Shown: piece after piece, positions 9,316 through 16,224 of the stretch
Layout: every line of letters starts with the position of its first letter
Numbering within the stretch: position 1 is the first letter of the stretch
NCBI GenBank assembly: GCA_036419695.1
Contig: CP143946.1
Span: 1,448,001-1,512,000, forward strand
Direction: 5' to 3'
Source of the DNA: [Clostridium] symbiosum
GTDB lineage: Bacteria > Bacillota > Clostridia > Lachnospirales > Lachnospiraceae
Length of the DNA: 64,000 nt
Notes under the pieces: model-generated
Seen by the model: the letters and a program-made list of their open reading frames with translations, nothing else
What the model was told of the DNA's origin: nothing
The model's database searches: none
Made by a program: the position numbers and the translations under genes

Positions 9316-10158
9316 CTTCCCCCCTTTTTTCCCCGCCTTAGGATTCTCCCCAAACGTCTTTTTATAAGCCCGCAGAAACGCCGCATAATTCCTGAACCCG
9401 CAGTGGTAACAGACTTCGGTGACCGGGACGCCGCGGTTTAGGAGTTCTTTGGCCATCAGGAGGCGTTTTTCGTTGATGTAGCTGGTGATGGTGTAGCCTG
9501 TCTCCTGTTTGAAGAGGCGCATCATGTGGTATTTGCTGAGGTAGAAACGGGACGCCAGGCTGTCTATTGTGTAGTCGGAGGATGGGTTCTCGGAGATATA
9601 GCGCATGATTTCCAGGACTTTTTCACTGCCGGGGCTGGTGCTTACATATTCCAGATGGTTTTCTACGGCGGCCCTGTTCAGGTGGATCATGAATTCCAGG
9701 AACAGGATCCGGCAGTACAGCTCTTTGGCATAGCCATCTTCACGGCAGGCTTTTTCCAGACGGAGCAGACTCTCGTACAGGGAGCTGATTTTCAGCGAAC
9801 TGATGCGGAGGACATCGGAGCAGTGGTCCCTGGCATCCTGGAAACAGCGGCTTAAATCGCAGTTTTCGGAACGGAAACTGTCCACATAGTCGGGGGAGAG
9901 ATATACGACGATGCGTTCATAGATTTCATCGGAGCCAATCACCGGTTTATGGATGGCGTGGTGGCCGACCAGGACGATGTCGTAGGGGTTCAGATGGTAG
10001 GAGCGGCCTTCGATAATATAGTCCACGTCGCCCTTTAAAAAGATCAGGACTTTGTCAAAATCATGGTAATGGTAGTTGATGTCGTCGGGCAGACAGGCCG
10101 CCAGATGGAACAGCCGGAATTCCCGGTCCAGATAGCCGCGTTTTTCATAGGAATCCAT
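9307..10158 (-). CDS. AraC-family transcriptional regulator
   Basis: Cytoplasmic DNA-binding regulator of 283 residues. The N-terminal half is a cupin-like effector domain (HYHDFDKVLIFLKGDVDY, a sugar or small-molecule sensing type), and the C-terminal 100 residues hold the two AraC helix-turn-helix motifs (IDSLASRFYLSKYHMMRLFK and VTEVCYHCGFRNYAAFLRAY). GGAGGGGAAAT lies before the start on the minus strand. It is divergent from the dapF-like gene and could act on it, but no operator is evident. The stop codon lies in the edge of repeat element A. Confidence 0.9.
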   Translation of the reverse strand: MDSYEKRGYLDREFRLFHLAACLPDDINYHYHDFDKVLIFLKGDVDYIIEGRSYHLNPYDIVLVGHHAIHKPVIGSDEIYERIVVYLSPDYVDSFRSENCDLSRCFQDARDHCSDVLRISSLKISSLYESLLRLEKACREDGYAKELYCRILFLEFMIHLNRAAVENHLEYVSTSPGSEKVLEIMRYISENPSSDYTIDSLASRFYLSKYHMMRLFKQETGYTITSYINEKRLLMAKELLNRGVPVTEVCYHCGFRNYAAFLRAYKKTFGENPKAGKKGGKFS

Positions 10159-10272
10159 ATTTCCCCTCCTTTCTGATATTCGTAACCATTATAGCATTAT
10201 TTGTAAGATTTGCAGCACAATAATTGTAGAAATTTATTTTCCTTCAGTATATAATGGATATAAACAAAGGTA

Positions 10273-10342
10273 TGTCTGTTAAGCCGGATGCTGAGTGTGC
10301 CGTGGAGAAGGCCAGCGCAGCCGTGGCTTAAAAGTGCAGACA
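10273..10342 (+). promoter_or_regulatory. Structured 5' leader ahead of the dapF-like gene
   Basis: A closed multi-arm fold can be drawn: TGTCTG (10273-10278) pairs with CAGACA (10337-10342) and TTAAGCC (10279-10285) with GGCTTAA (10325-10331), enclosing about 39 bases that can fold further. A TATAAT at 10250-10255 lies just upstream, with no good -35 box at normal spacing. The dapF-like start at 10392 follows. It could be a cis-regulatory RNA; it does not resemble the lysine riboswitch core as I know it. Confidence 0.35.
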
Positions 10343-10391
10343 GTGTGTAGTAATAGCCGCCGTAGTGCGCCGGAACCGGGAGGATACGTCA

Positions 10392-11264
10392 ATGAAGAAG
10401 GTTACATTTGAGAAATACCATTGCATGGGAAATGATTATCTCGTATATGATCCGAATAAGAATGAGCTGAAACTGAGTGAGGAGAACATTAAACTGATCT
10501 GCGACAGGAACTTTGGAGTGGGTTCGGATGGAATTCTTGCAGGTCCCTATCTGGATCGGGAGAAGATGTATGTAAAGATTTTGAATCCGGACGGAAGTGA
10601 AGTGCCGAAGAGCGGAAACGGCATGGGGATCTTTGCAAAGTATTTAAAGGATGCCGGTTATGTGCAGAAGACCAGCGTTTCCTGGATGACCATGAGCGGG
10701 GAGGAGAATGTTTTTTATCTCAATGAGGAGGGGACCAGGGTTAAGATATCCATGGGACGCCCAACCTTTTGGAGTGATGAGATTCCCGTGACGGGAGAGC
10801 GCCGCGAGATGGTCAACCAGACCATGATGTTTGGGAAGATTCCTTATGTGACCACCTGTCTTTCCATCGGCAATCCCCACTGTGTAATCTGGATGAGCGA
10901 GATTTCCAGAGAGCAGGTGTGCAGGATTGGAGAGCATTCCGAGAATGCCGACTATTTCCCTGAGAAGGTGAATACACAGCTTCTCAATGTGCTGGACAGG
11001 ACCAATATTCAGATTGAAATTTATGAGAGAGGGGCAGGGTATACTCTGGCCTCCGGAAGCTGTGCCTGTGCGGCTGCCTGCGCGGCGCTCAAATTGGGGC
11101 TGGCCGATAATAACATGTATGTCCACATGCCCGGCGGAGTCCTGGAAGTGGAGATTAAAGAGGACGGAACCGTATACATGGTAGGCGAAGTCGGCTATGT
11201 GGGAACCATCACACTGGGAGCCGAACTGACCGAAAAACTGCGTGCGATGCACGGAAAAAAATAA
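10392..11264 (+). CDS. DapF-family protein with both catalytic cysteines replaced by serine
   Basis: A 290-residue homologue of diaminopimelate epimerase. The ATG at 10392 follows GGGAGGATA. Substrate-site landmarks are kept (MGNDY, GVGSDG, GNPHCVIW, ERGAG), but the two acid/base cysteines are missing: the CGNG motif reads SGNG (Ser74) and the ACGTG motif reads ASGSC (Ser221). In the intact DapF encoded at 13527 these are Cys71 and Cys213. Classic two-base epimerisation is therefore unlikely; a lyase-like reaction or a ligand-binding role is possible. It leads a block with a glutamine synthetase homologue and an ANTAR regulator. Confidence 0.85.
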   Translation: MKKVTFEKYHCMGNDYLVYDPNKNELKLSEENIKLICDRNFGVGSDGILAGPYLDREKMYVKILNPDGSEVPKSGNGMGIFAKYLKDAGYVQKTSVSWMTMSGEENVFYLNEEGTRVKISMGRPTFWSDEIPVTGERREMVNQTMMFGKIPYVTTCLSIGNPHCVIWMSEISREQVCRIGEHSENADYFPEKVNTQLLNVLDRTNIQIEIYERGAGYTLASGSCACAAACAALKLGLADNNMYVHMPGGVLEVEIKEDGTVYMVGEVGYVGTITLGAELTEKLRAMHGKK

Positions 11265-11293
11265 TTGACAGAGAAAAAACAGACTGCTATAGT
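11265..11293 (+). promoter_or_regulatory. Sigma-A-type promoter of the glnA-like/ANTAR operon
   Basis: TTGACA at 11265-11270 and TATAGT at 11288-11293 are separated by exactly 17 bases, a nearly perfect housekeeping promoter. Transcription would start near 11300, leaving a leader of about 170 bases before the glnA-like gene. Confidence 0.8.
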
Positions 11294-11306
11294 TTAAGCA
11301 GGTCGG

Positions 11307-11338
11307 GGAGCTGTGCCGGAACCGGTACGGCTCCTTTT
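11307..11338 (+). terminator. Leader terminator upstream of the glnA-like gene
   Basis: GGAGC-TGT-GCCGG (11307-11319) folds onto CCGGT-ACG-GCTCC (11322-11334) with two or three wobble pairs, followed by TTTT (11335-11338). It lies directly downstream of the promoter and upstream of the coding region, the position expected for a site controlled by an ANTAR antiterminator, which this operon encodes. Confidence 0.65.
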
Positions 11339-11374
11339 GACGTATTTTGGAAAACGGTGTGAGGCGTACGGGGC

Positions 11375-11422
11375 GGCTGCAGTTTACGGGCAGCCATACC
11401 CGATAAAGCGGGCGCGCTGCCC
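11375..11422 (+). promoter_or_regulatory. Mutually exclusive leader hairpins
   Basis: GGCTGC (11375-11380) can pair with GCAGCC (11390-11395), while the overlapping GGGCAGC (11388-11394) can instead pair with GCTGCCC (11416-11422), enclosing a small hairpin CCCG-ATAAAG-CGGG (11399-11412) with a six-base loop. The two folds cannot coexist, which suggests a switch. The six-base loop starts with A as ANTAR targets do, but position 4 is A where the consensus I know has G. Confidence 0.4.
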
Positions 11423-11470
11423 TGCGAAGCGTCTTGCTGTCCGCCCTGTATCGCATAAGGAGAAATAAAT

Positions 11471-12775
11471 ATGGATAAAGAGAGAATAGACGGATGTTTT
11501 TTAGAGGAAGAAGCCGATTTGATGAAACTGCAGTTTACGGATTTATTCGGCCGGCTCAAGATGGTGGAGATGACCCGAGGACAGTCCCAAAAGGTGATGG
11601 CGGACGGTTATCCAATCAACCGATTTGCTCTGGGCGGCCTGAGAAAGGAGGGAGCAGTTCTTCCGTTTCCCGCCGGTCTGCAGGATAAGGCGGAGAATAC
11701 AGGACTTTACCTGAAACCGGATATGGCAACATACCAGATGCTTCCCTGGGATTCGGGACAGGAGAATGTGGCCGGGGTAATCTGCGACGTTATGAACTCC
11801 GACGGCAGCCCGTCCCCGATTGATACAAGGAGCCTTTTAAAAGCGACGATCGACAGAGCCGAACGGCTGGGCCTTAGTCTTTATTTTGACTTTCAATGTG
11901 AGTTTTATTTATTTCATACGGATGATGAGGGGAGGCCGACAACGGTCACCCACGAGGTCGCAGGATATTACGATGCGGGGCCGATTGACCTGGCCGAGAG
12001 CGTCCGGCGCGACATCATGTTAAGCCTTTCGGAGGCTGGGATGGAGGTGGAGAGCAGCCACCACGGAACAACTCCGGGACAGCACTGTTTTCTGCTTCCC
12101 GTACGCTACGGTGTGGAAGCCGCAGACTATCTTCAGACGTTTAAGACGGCGGTGAAGAGAATTGCAAAACGCCACGGGCTGCATGCGGCATTTATGCCGA
12201 AGCCGAACGGTAACGGAGACGGTTCGGGTCTTCACACGGGCATTGTAATCCGCGATAAAAATGGCAATACTGATAAAGAGACGGCCATGTATTTCCGCTG
12301 TGGTATATTAAAACATTTACGGGAGATGATGATATTTACCAACCCTTTGATCAATTCCTACAAACGCCTTGCAGCGGAGAAATACAATGCAGTCCAGCCC
12401 GAATTTCCGGCGACCATCTGGGAGGAAGGCACTGATAAGGCGGTGCGCTATACGGAGGACAAGGACGGGATTGTAACTGTCACGGCGCTTTTTCCCGATC
12501 CGTCGGCCAATCCTTATCTTGTCCTGGCTGCGCTTGCGGCCGCGGGGCTCGATGGAATTGAGAAAAAGATACGGGCCTCGGAATGTGATGAAAACCCGAA
12601 ATTCCCGGAGACGCTGGGCGTGGTCCTCAGAGAACTGGACGGGAACGCATTTGCCAAAACAGAGTTCGGGGAAACGCTCTGCGGAATGTACCGGGAGGGC
12701 AAACAGGAGGAATGGGACCGTTTCTGTTCCTTTGTGACCGACTGGGAGATTCAGGAATACCTTTACCGCTGTTAA
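11471..12775 (+). CDS. Glutamine synthetase homologue with degenerate active site
   Basis: A 434-residue type I glutamine synthetase fold, clear along its length (LQFTDLFGRLK, KHGLHA-like RHGLHAAFMPKP, NPLINSYKRL, DPSANPYLVLAA). Compared with the catalytic consensus from memory, several metal or substrate residues are changed: ExE reads Gln142-x-Glu144, HHE reads HHG (Gly199), PGQHE reads PGQHC (Cys206), and the ExR of the VEVRSxDP motif reads Thr338-x-Leu340. His255 in GSGLH is kept. It is probably not a working ligase. It is followed by the ANTAR gene, as glnA is followed by nitR in Clostridium, so a sensory role is plausible. Confidence 0.85.
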   Translation: MDKERIDGCFLEEEADLMKLQFTDLFGRLKMVEMTRGQSQKVMADGYPINRFALGGLRKEGAVLPFPAGLQDKAENTGLYLKPDMATYQMLPWDSGQENVAGVICDVMNSDGSPSPIDTRSLLKATIDRAERLGLSLYFDFQCEFYLFHTDDEGRPTTVTHEVAGYYDAGPIDLAESVRRDIMLSLSEAGMEVESSHHGTTPGQHCFLLPVRYGVEAADYLQTFKTAVKRIAKRHGLHAAFMPKPNGNGDGSGLHTGIVIRDKNGNTDKETAMYFRCGILKHLREMMIFTNPLINSYKRLAAEKYNAVQPEFPATIWEEGTDKAVRYTEDKDGIVTVTALFPDPSANPYLVLAALAAAGLDGIEKKIRASECDENPKFPETLGVVLRELDGNAFAKTEFGETLCGMYREGKQEEWDRFCSFVTDWEIQEYLYRC

Positions 12776-12865
12776 ACGCGGTGTAAGCGAAGACTCAAAC
12801 GTGGTGTAAATGAAGACTCAAACGCGGTATAAATGAAGACTTAAACGCAGTGTAAATGAGGACTT
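12774..12865 (+). repeat. Four tandem copies of a 23-base repeat
   Basis: Units at 12774-12796, 12797-12819, 12820-12842 and 12843-12865 follow the pattern AAACGCGGTGTAAATGAAGA plus CTC, each with one to four changes. The first unit overlaps the stop codon of the glnA-like gene, and in-frame TAA or TGA triplets recur in each unit. It lies between the glnA-like gene and the ANTAR gene. The ten bases TGAAGACTCA also occur at the ends of the palindromic elements A and B. Confidence 0.9.
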
Positions 12866-12925
12866 TTATCGCAGCAGGAGACCGGGGACACAGGGGGCGG
12901 CATGAAAACAGCGAGGTGAAACTGT

Positions 12926-13471
12926 GTGATCAACGTCATAGTGGCATTTTCCAGGCCGGAAGATGGAAGAAATATTAAAAATATACTAATAAAAAACGGA
13001 CTGCAGGTGACGGCGTCCTGTACATCCGGTTCCCAGGTTCTCGCTCAGGCGGATGATCTGCAGAGCGGGATCGTGATCAGCGGTTTCAGGTTCGGCGACA
13101 TGACCTGCCGCCAGTTGAGCCGCCAGCTTCCGCCGGGCTTTGACATGCTCCTGATCGCCTCACCCGCCAGATGGAGCGGTGAAAATATGGGAGAGATTGT
13201 ATGTCTGCCGGCGCCGTTTAAAATGTGTGATCTGATGTCCACGGTGCGCATGATAGAGCGGATGCAGACAGAGAAGCGCAAGCTTAAAAGAAACCGCCAG
13301 TCCATGAGAAATGAGGATGACAAAAAGGCCATTGACCAGGCGAAGGGACTCCTGATCAGCCGCAACAGCATGACGGAGCCGGAGGCGCACAAATATCTGC
13401 AGAAATGCAGCATGGACAGCGGAACGGGGATTGCGGAGGCGGCCAGGATGGTGCTGAGCCTTTACAAATGA
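12926..13471 (+). CDS. ANTAR-domain antiterminator with pseudo-receiver (NitR-like)
   Basis: A 181-residue regulator with an N-terminal receiver-like fold (1-115), a short coiled coil, and a C-terminal ANTAR RNA-binding domain (about 120-180: KKAIDQAKGLLISRNSMTEP, then a conserved second and third helix). In the receiver the strand that normally ends in the phosphorylated Asp reads GIVISGFRFGD, so phosphorylation is unlikely. ANTAR proteins bind paired hairpins in nascent RNA and prevent termination. The GTG start follows GCGAGGTG. The gene follows the glnA-like gene, as in the clostridial glnA-nitR pair, and the leader at 11300-11470 is the likely target. Confidence 0.85.
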   Translation: MINVIVAFSRPEDGRNIKNILIKNGLQVTASCTSGSQVLAQADDLQSGIVISGFRFGDMTCRQLSRQLPPGFDMLLIASPARWSGENMGEIVCLPAPFKMCDLMSTVRMIERMQTEKRKLKRNRQSMRNEDDKKAIDQAKGLLISRNSMTEPEAHKYLQKCSMDSGTGIAEAARMVLSLYK

Positions 13472-13526
13472 TAAATTGATTCGGCGTTTCACAGTGTGCG
13501 CGGAGAATCAGGGAGGATAAAATAAT

Positions 13527-14339
13527 ATGAAATTTACAAAGATGCAGGGAATCGGCAATGACTATGTATATGTGAACTGCTTTGAGGAGAAGGTGGAGGA
13601 TGCGTCCAGGCTGGCGGTAGCGGTGAGCGACCGTCATTTCGGAATTGGTTCCGACGGCCTGATTCTGATTAAACCGTCGGATGTGGCGGACTGTCAGATG
13701 GATATGTACAACCTGGACGGCACCAGAGGCGCCATGTGCGGCAACGGAGTCCGCTGCGTGGGAAAATATGCCTATGACCATCATATCGTAGACAGGCCTC
13801 AAATCAGCGTTGAGACGGCGTCGGGGATCAAATACCTCGATATGAAGGTGGAGGACGGAAAAGTGACGGCCGTCACCGTGGATATGGGAAAACCGGTTCA
13901 GACCTCGGAACTGTTTGAAGAGCTAGAAGTGGACGGGAAGAAATATCATTTCATCGGAGTTTCCATGGGAAATCCCCACGCTGTGCTGTTTGAAAATGAA
14001 TTCGGCGGGCCGATTGAAAAACTGGACCTGGAGAAAATGGGTCCCGGCTTTGAACACCACGATAAATTCCCGGACAGGACGAACACGGAGTTTATCAGGG
14101 TGATCGACAGGAAACACATCAAGATGCGCGTCTGGGAGCGGGGTTCCGGCGAGACGATGGCCTGCGGAACCGGCGCCTGTGCCACCGCAGTGGCCGCCAT
14201 TCTGGCCGGATATGCGGACGACACGGTGGAAGTGGAGCTTTTGGGCGGCTGTCTCACCATCACATGGGATCGGGAAAAAGATACCGTGTATATGACGGGA
14301 CCGGCAGTGGAGGTATTTAACGGCGAATATACGCTGTAA
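13527..14339 (+). CDS. dapF: Diaminopimelate epimerase
   Basis: Converts LL- to meso-diaminopimelate for lysine and peptidoglycan synthesis. The 270 residues include both catalytic cysteines, Cys71 in MCGNGVRC and Cys213 in ACGTGAC, together with GIGNDY, GIGSDGL, MGNPH and ERGSGET. GGGAGGATAAAATA precedes the ATG. It lies 55 bases after the ANTAR gene and may be part of the same transcript; it is the working counterpart to the Ser/Ser paralogue at 10392. Confidence 0.95.
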   Translation: MKFTKMQGIGNDYVYVNCFEEKVEDASRLAVAVSDRHFGIGSDGLILIKPSDVADCQMDMYNLDGTRGAMCGNGVRCVGKYAYDHHIVDRPQISVETASGIKYLDMKVEDGKVTAVTVDMGKPVQTSELFEELEVDGKKYHFIGVSMGNPHAVLFENEFGGPIEKLDLEKMGPGFEHHDKFPDRTNTEFIRVIDRKHIKMRVWERGSGETMACGTGACATAVAAILAGYADDTVEVELLGGCLTITWDREKDTVYMTGPAVEVFNGEYTL

Positions 14340-14404
14340 CGGCGTCCGTGAAAATTTCTGTAACGGTTTTTCGTCTATAAAAGCAGGAATAAGGCAACTT
14401 TTAA

Positions 14405-14455
14405 CTCTTTTCACATACTTTAATAGTACAAAGGTATGTGAGAGGAGTTTTTCTT
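14405..14455 (+). promoter_or_regulatory. Terminator-like hairpin that covers the amidase ribosome site
   Basis: CTCTTTTCACATACTTT (14405-14421) pairs with AAAGGTATGTGAGAGGAG (14430-14447) over about 16 positions around an 8-base loop, and is followed by TTTTTCTTTT. The 3' arm contains the GAGAGGAG ribosome site of the amidase gene whose TTG start is at 14456. The same element can therefore stop transcription or hide the ribosome site. Confidence 0.6.
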
Positions 14456-15238
14456 TTGGATATAAGAAAGAGAGTGGTTATAGATGCCGGACACGGCGGC
14501 GAATACGATCCGGGAGCAGTTTTCGAAGGAAGACAGGAGAAGGACGACAATCTGAGACTGGCGCTGGCCGTCGGGGATATACTGGAAAATAACGGTGTTG
14601 AAGTCATTTTCACAAGGGTTACGGATGTATATGATTCGCCTTATGAAAAAGCAGATATGGCAAACGCGGCCGATGCGGATTTTTTCGTGTCCATCCACAG
14701 AAATGCAGCCGCAGAGCCGGGAACAGGCTCCGGCACAATGACGCTGGTGTACAGAGAAGAAGGACTTGCCAAAGAACTGGCTTCTTCCATCAATAGAGAA
14801 CTTGCCAAAACGGGCTTTACGGATCTGGGAACCTTTGAAAGACCCGGTCTGGTGGTCCTTCGCAGAACGCAGATACCGGCCGTGCTGGTGGAAGCTGGTT
14901 TTATCGACAATCCGGAAGATAATGCAAGGTTTGACGCACAGTTTGACGAGATCGCAAATGCGATTGCAACCGGAATACTGAACGTGATCAGACAGCAGGA
15001 AGAGGAAGAACAATTCTACATGATCCAGACAGGCGCCTACCGCATCCGCTCCCTGGCTGAGCAGCAGCTCGAAGAACTGAAGGCGGAAGGATTTCCGGCA
15101 TATCTGGTATCCGGAGATGGACTTTTCAGAGTCAGAGTCGGAGCCTTTAGCGACATTGACAATGCTGCAAAGATGGAACAGGAACTGAGAGAAATGGGAT
15201 TTCCGACGGTCATGGTTCATGGACCGGCAGTGAATTAG
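14456..15238 (+). CDS. N-acetylmuramoyl-L-alanine amidase with SPOR domain
   Basis: Cleaves the bond between muramic acid and the stem peptide in peptidoglycan. I use the TTG at 14456, 8 bases after GAGGAG; a GTG at 14438 in frame lies inside the hairpin. The amidase_3 domain (about 1-180) has the zinc ligands in VVIDAGHGG, a Glu in RQEKDDNL, His in FFVSIHRNA and Glu in VLVEAGFIDN. A SPOR-type repeat domain (about 190-260, YMIQTGAYRIRSLAEQQLEE) should bind glycan strands. No signal peptide is seen, as in CwlC-like sporulation amidases that act in mother-cell lysis; this role is an inference. Confidence 0.9.
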   Translation: MDIRKRVVIDAGHGGEYDPGAVFEGRQEKDDNLRLALAVGDILENNGVEVIFTRVTDVYDSPYEKADMANAADADFFVSIHRNAAAEPGTGSGTMTLVYREEGLAKELASSINRELAKTGFTDLGTFERPGLVVLRRTQIPAVLVEAGFIDNPEDNARFDAQFDEIANAIATGILNVIRQQEEEEQFYMIQTGAYRIRSLAEQQLEELKAEGFPAYLVSGDGLFRVRVGAFSDIDNAAKMEQELREMGFPTVMVHGPAVN

Positions 15239-15370
15239 AAACTGCCCGTTTATCCCTGGTTTTTATGGATTCGTTTTAAACTCTGCTTTTGGTGATTTGG
15301 CTATTGTGAAGTAAAAGTGGGAATTTTTGATTATAGTTCCCGGTAAGGAATACAGTTGTTTTTGGTCTGC

Positions 15371-15400
15371 GCCCTCCTGTGTGTAACGGGAGGGCTTTTT
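15371..15400 (+). terminator. Intrinsic terminator after the amidase gene
   Basis: GCCCTCC (15371-15377) pairs with GGAGGGC (15389-15395) and TTTTT follows at 15396-15400. It would end the amidase transcript about 130 bases after its stop codon. Confidence 0.85.
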
Positions 15401-15490
15401 AAAATGAGGGGGAGGGCTGATTCTGATATTGATGGTTTTCAGGATGTAATTGAAGCTGGGGGAAAGGTGTAGTATGATGGGAGGAGATAA

Positions 15491-16196
15491 GGATTTAATT
15501 GAGATGCGAGGACGCCTCTGTAAGACGGCGGACGGGGTGGTGGGAGGGTGGATATGAGTCTTCAGTCCCGGTTTGTAGGTTGTGGTGAGGGGGAATCCGG
15601 AGAAAGACTTTCCTGCGGGGACTCGCTCGCGCTTGTGAAGCGCACAGCGGATGCTAAGCTCGAAAGGACCTCGCTAAGCACCGGCGGGCTTCAAGGTCAC
15701 CCTTCGGAAAGTTTTTCTCCTCCTTCCCCGGGCAGGTTGTCGACGGGACTGAAGACTCAGTGAAGGTGACTGCCCCGTCCGCCGGCTTCAGGGGCTGATT
15801 GTCTCTTTCGTCAAGTAAGGGGGAGGTCTTGTCGCGGCCACTATGTAGTCGTGAATCTTTTACCTTAAGAAGGTATTTTGGGCTGGCTTCAGAGATAAAT
15901 ACAAAGCTAAATCATATGATGAAGCAAAAAATTCAATGGTTATTCAAGGATAGGTCAGGAGCTAGAGCTCTGATTCATCAATTGAATACCATACAGGGAA
16001 GGCATTCTCCCGGAATTCGAGGAAATGTAGCGGTAGCGACAATACCTCTCCCCTTTGAAGGAATAAGAACAAATCAGCGGCCGCAGGCCGGATTCCCCAC
16101 CCGCGACAACCTGCAAACCGGGACTGAAGACTCACAACCTCCCCTCACCATCCCGAACTCCGATAACGGCGGCGTTCTCATTCTTCAATTAAATCC
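15491..16196. repeat. Nested palindromic element, copy B
   Basis: Near reverse complement of 8525-9315, so the pair forms an inverted repeat around 6.2 kb. The ends are imperfect inverted repeats (GGATTTAATTGAGATGCGAG at 15491, and GGATTTAATTGAAGAATGAG read from 16196 on the other strand). A unit bounded by TGAGTCTTCAGTCCCGG and complement spans 15555-15759 and closely matches unit 2 of copy A. The centre (15819-16053) has the GGGAGGT-TTGTCGCGGCC-type ends but a different, AT-rich interior. Relative to copy A it lacks most of the second 200-base unit, keeping its end at 16118-16134. No transposase gene is present. Confidence 0.85.
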
Positions 16197-16224
16197 CCAA
16201 ATAATTGAACAGGAGGATAAACTA

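Noticed and set aside
10270..10390. Lysine riboswitch ahead of the dapF-like gene
   Set aside because: The conserved core motifs of that riboswitch are not seen; only a general folded leader can be supported.
12774..12865. Possible CRISPR array (23-base units)
   Set aside because: Units are directly adjacent without spacers, and no cas genes are present; the same holds for the 14-base array at 18133.
15850..16020. A stretch in the centre of element B that could be a transposase remnant
   Set aside because: The translated piece is short, has no recognisable catalytic motif, and is replaced by unrelated sequence in copy A.
15799..16224. N-terminal extension of the dehydrogenase through repeat element B
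   Set aside because: The family starts at the IPGDGVGPEV region, and AGGAGG sits correctly before 16225; the upstream frame is repeat DNA.
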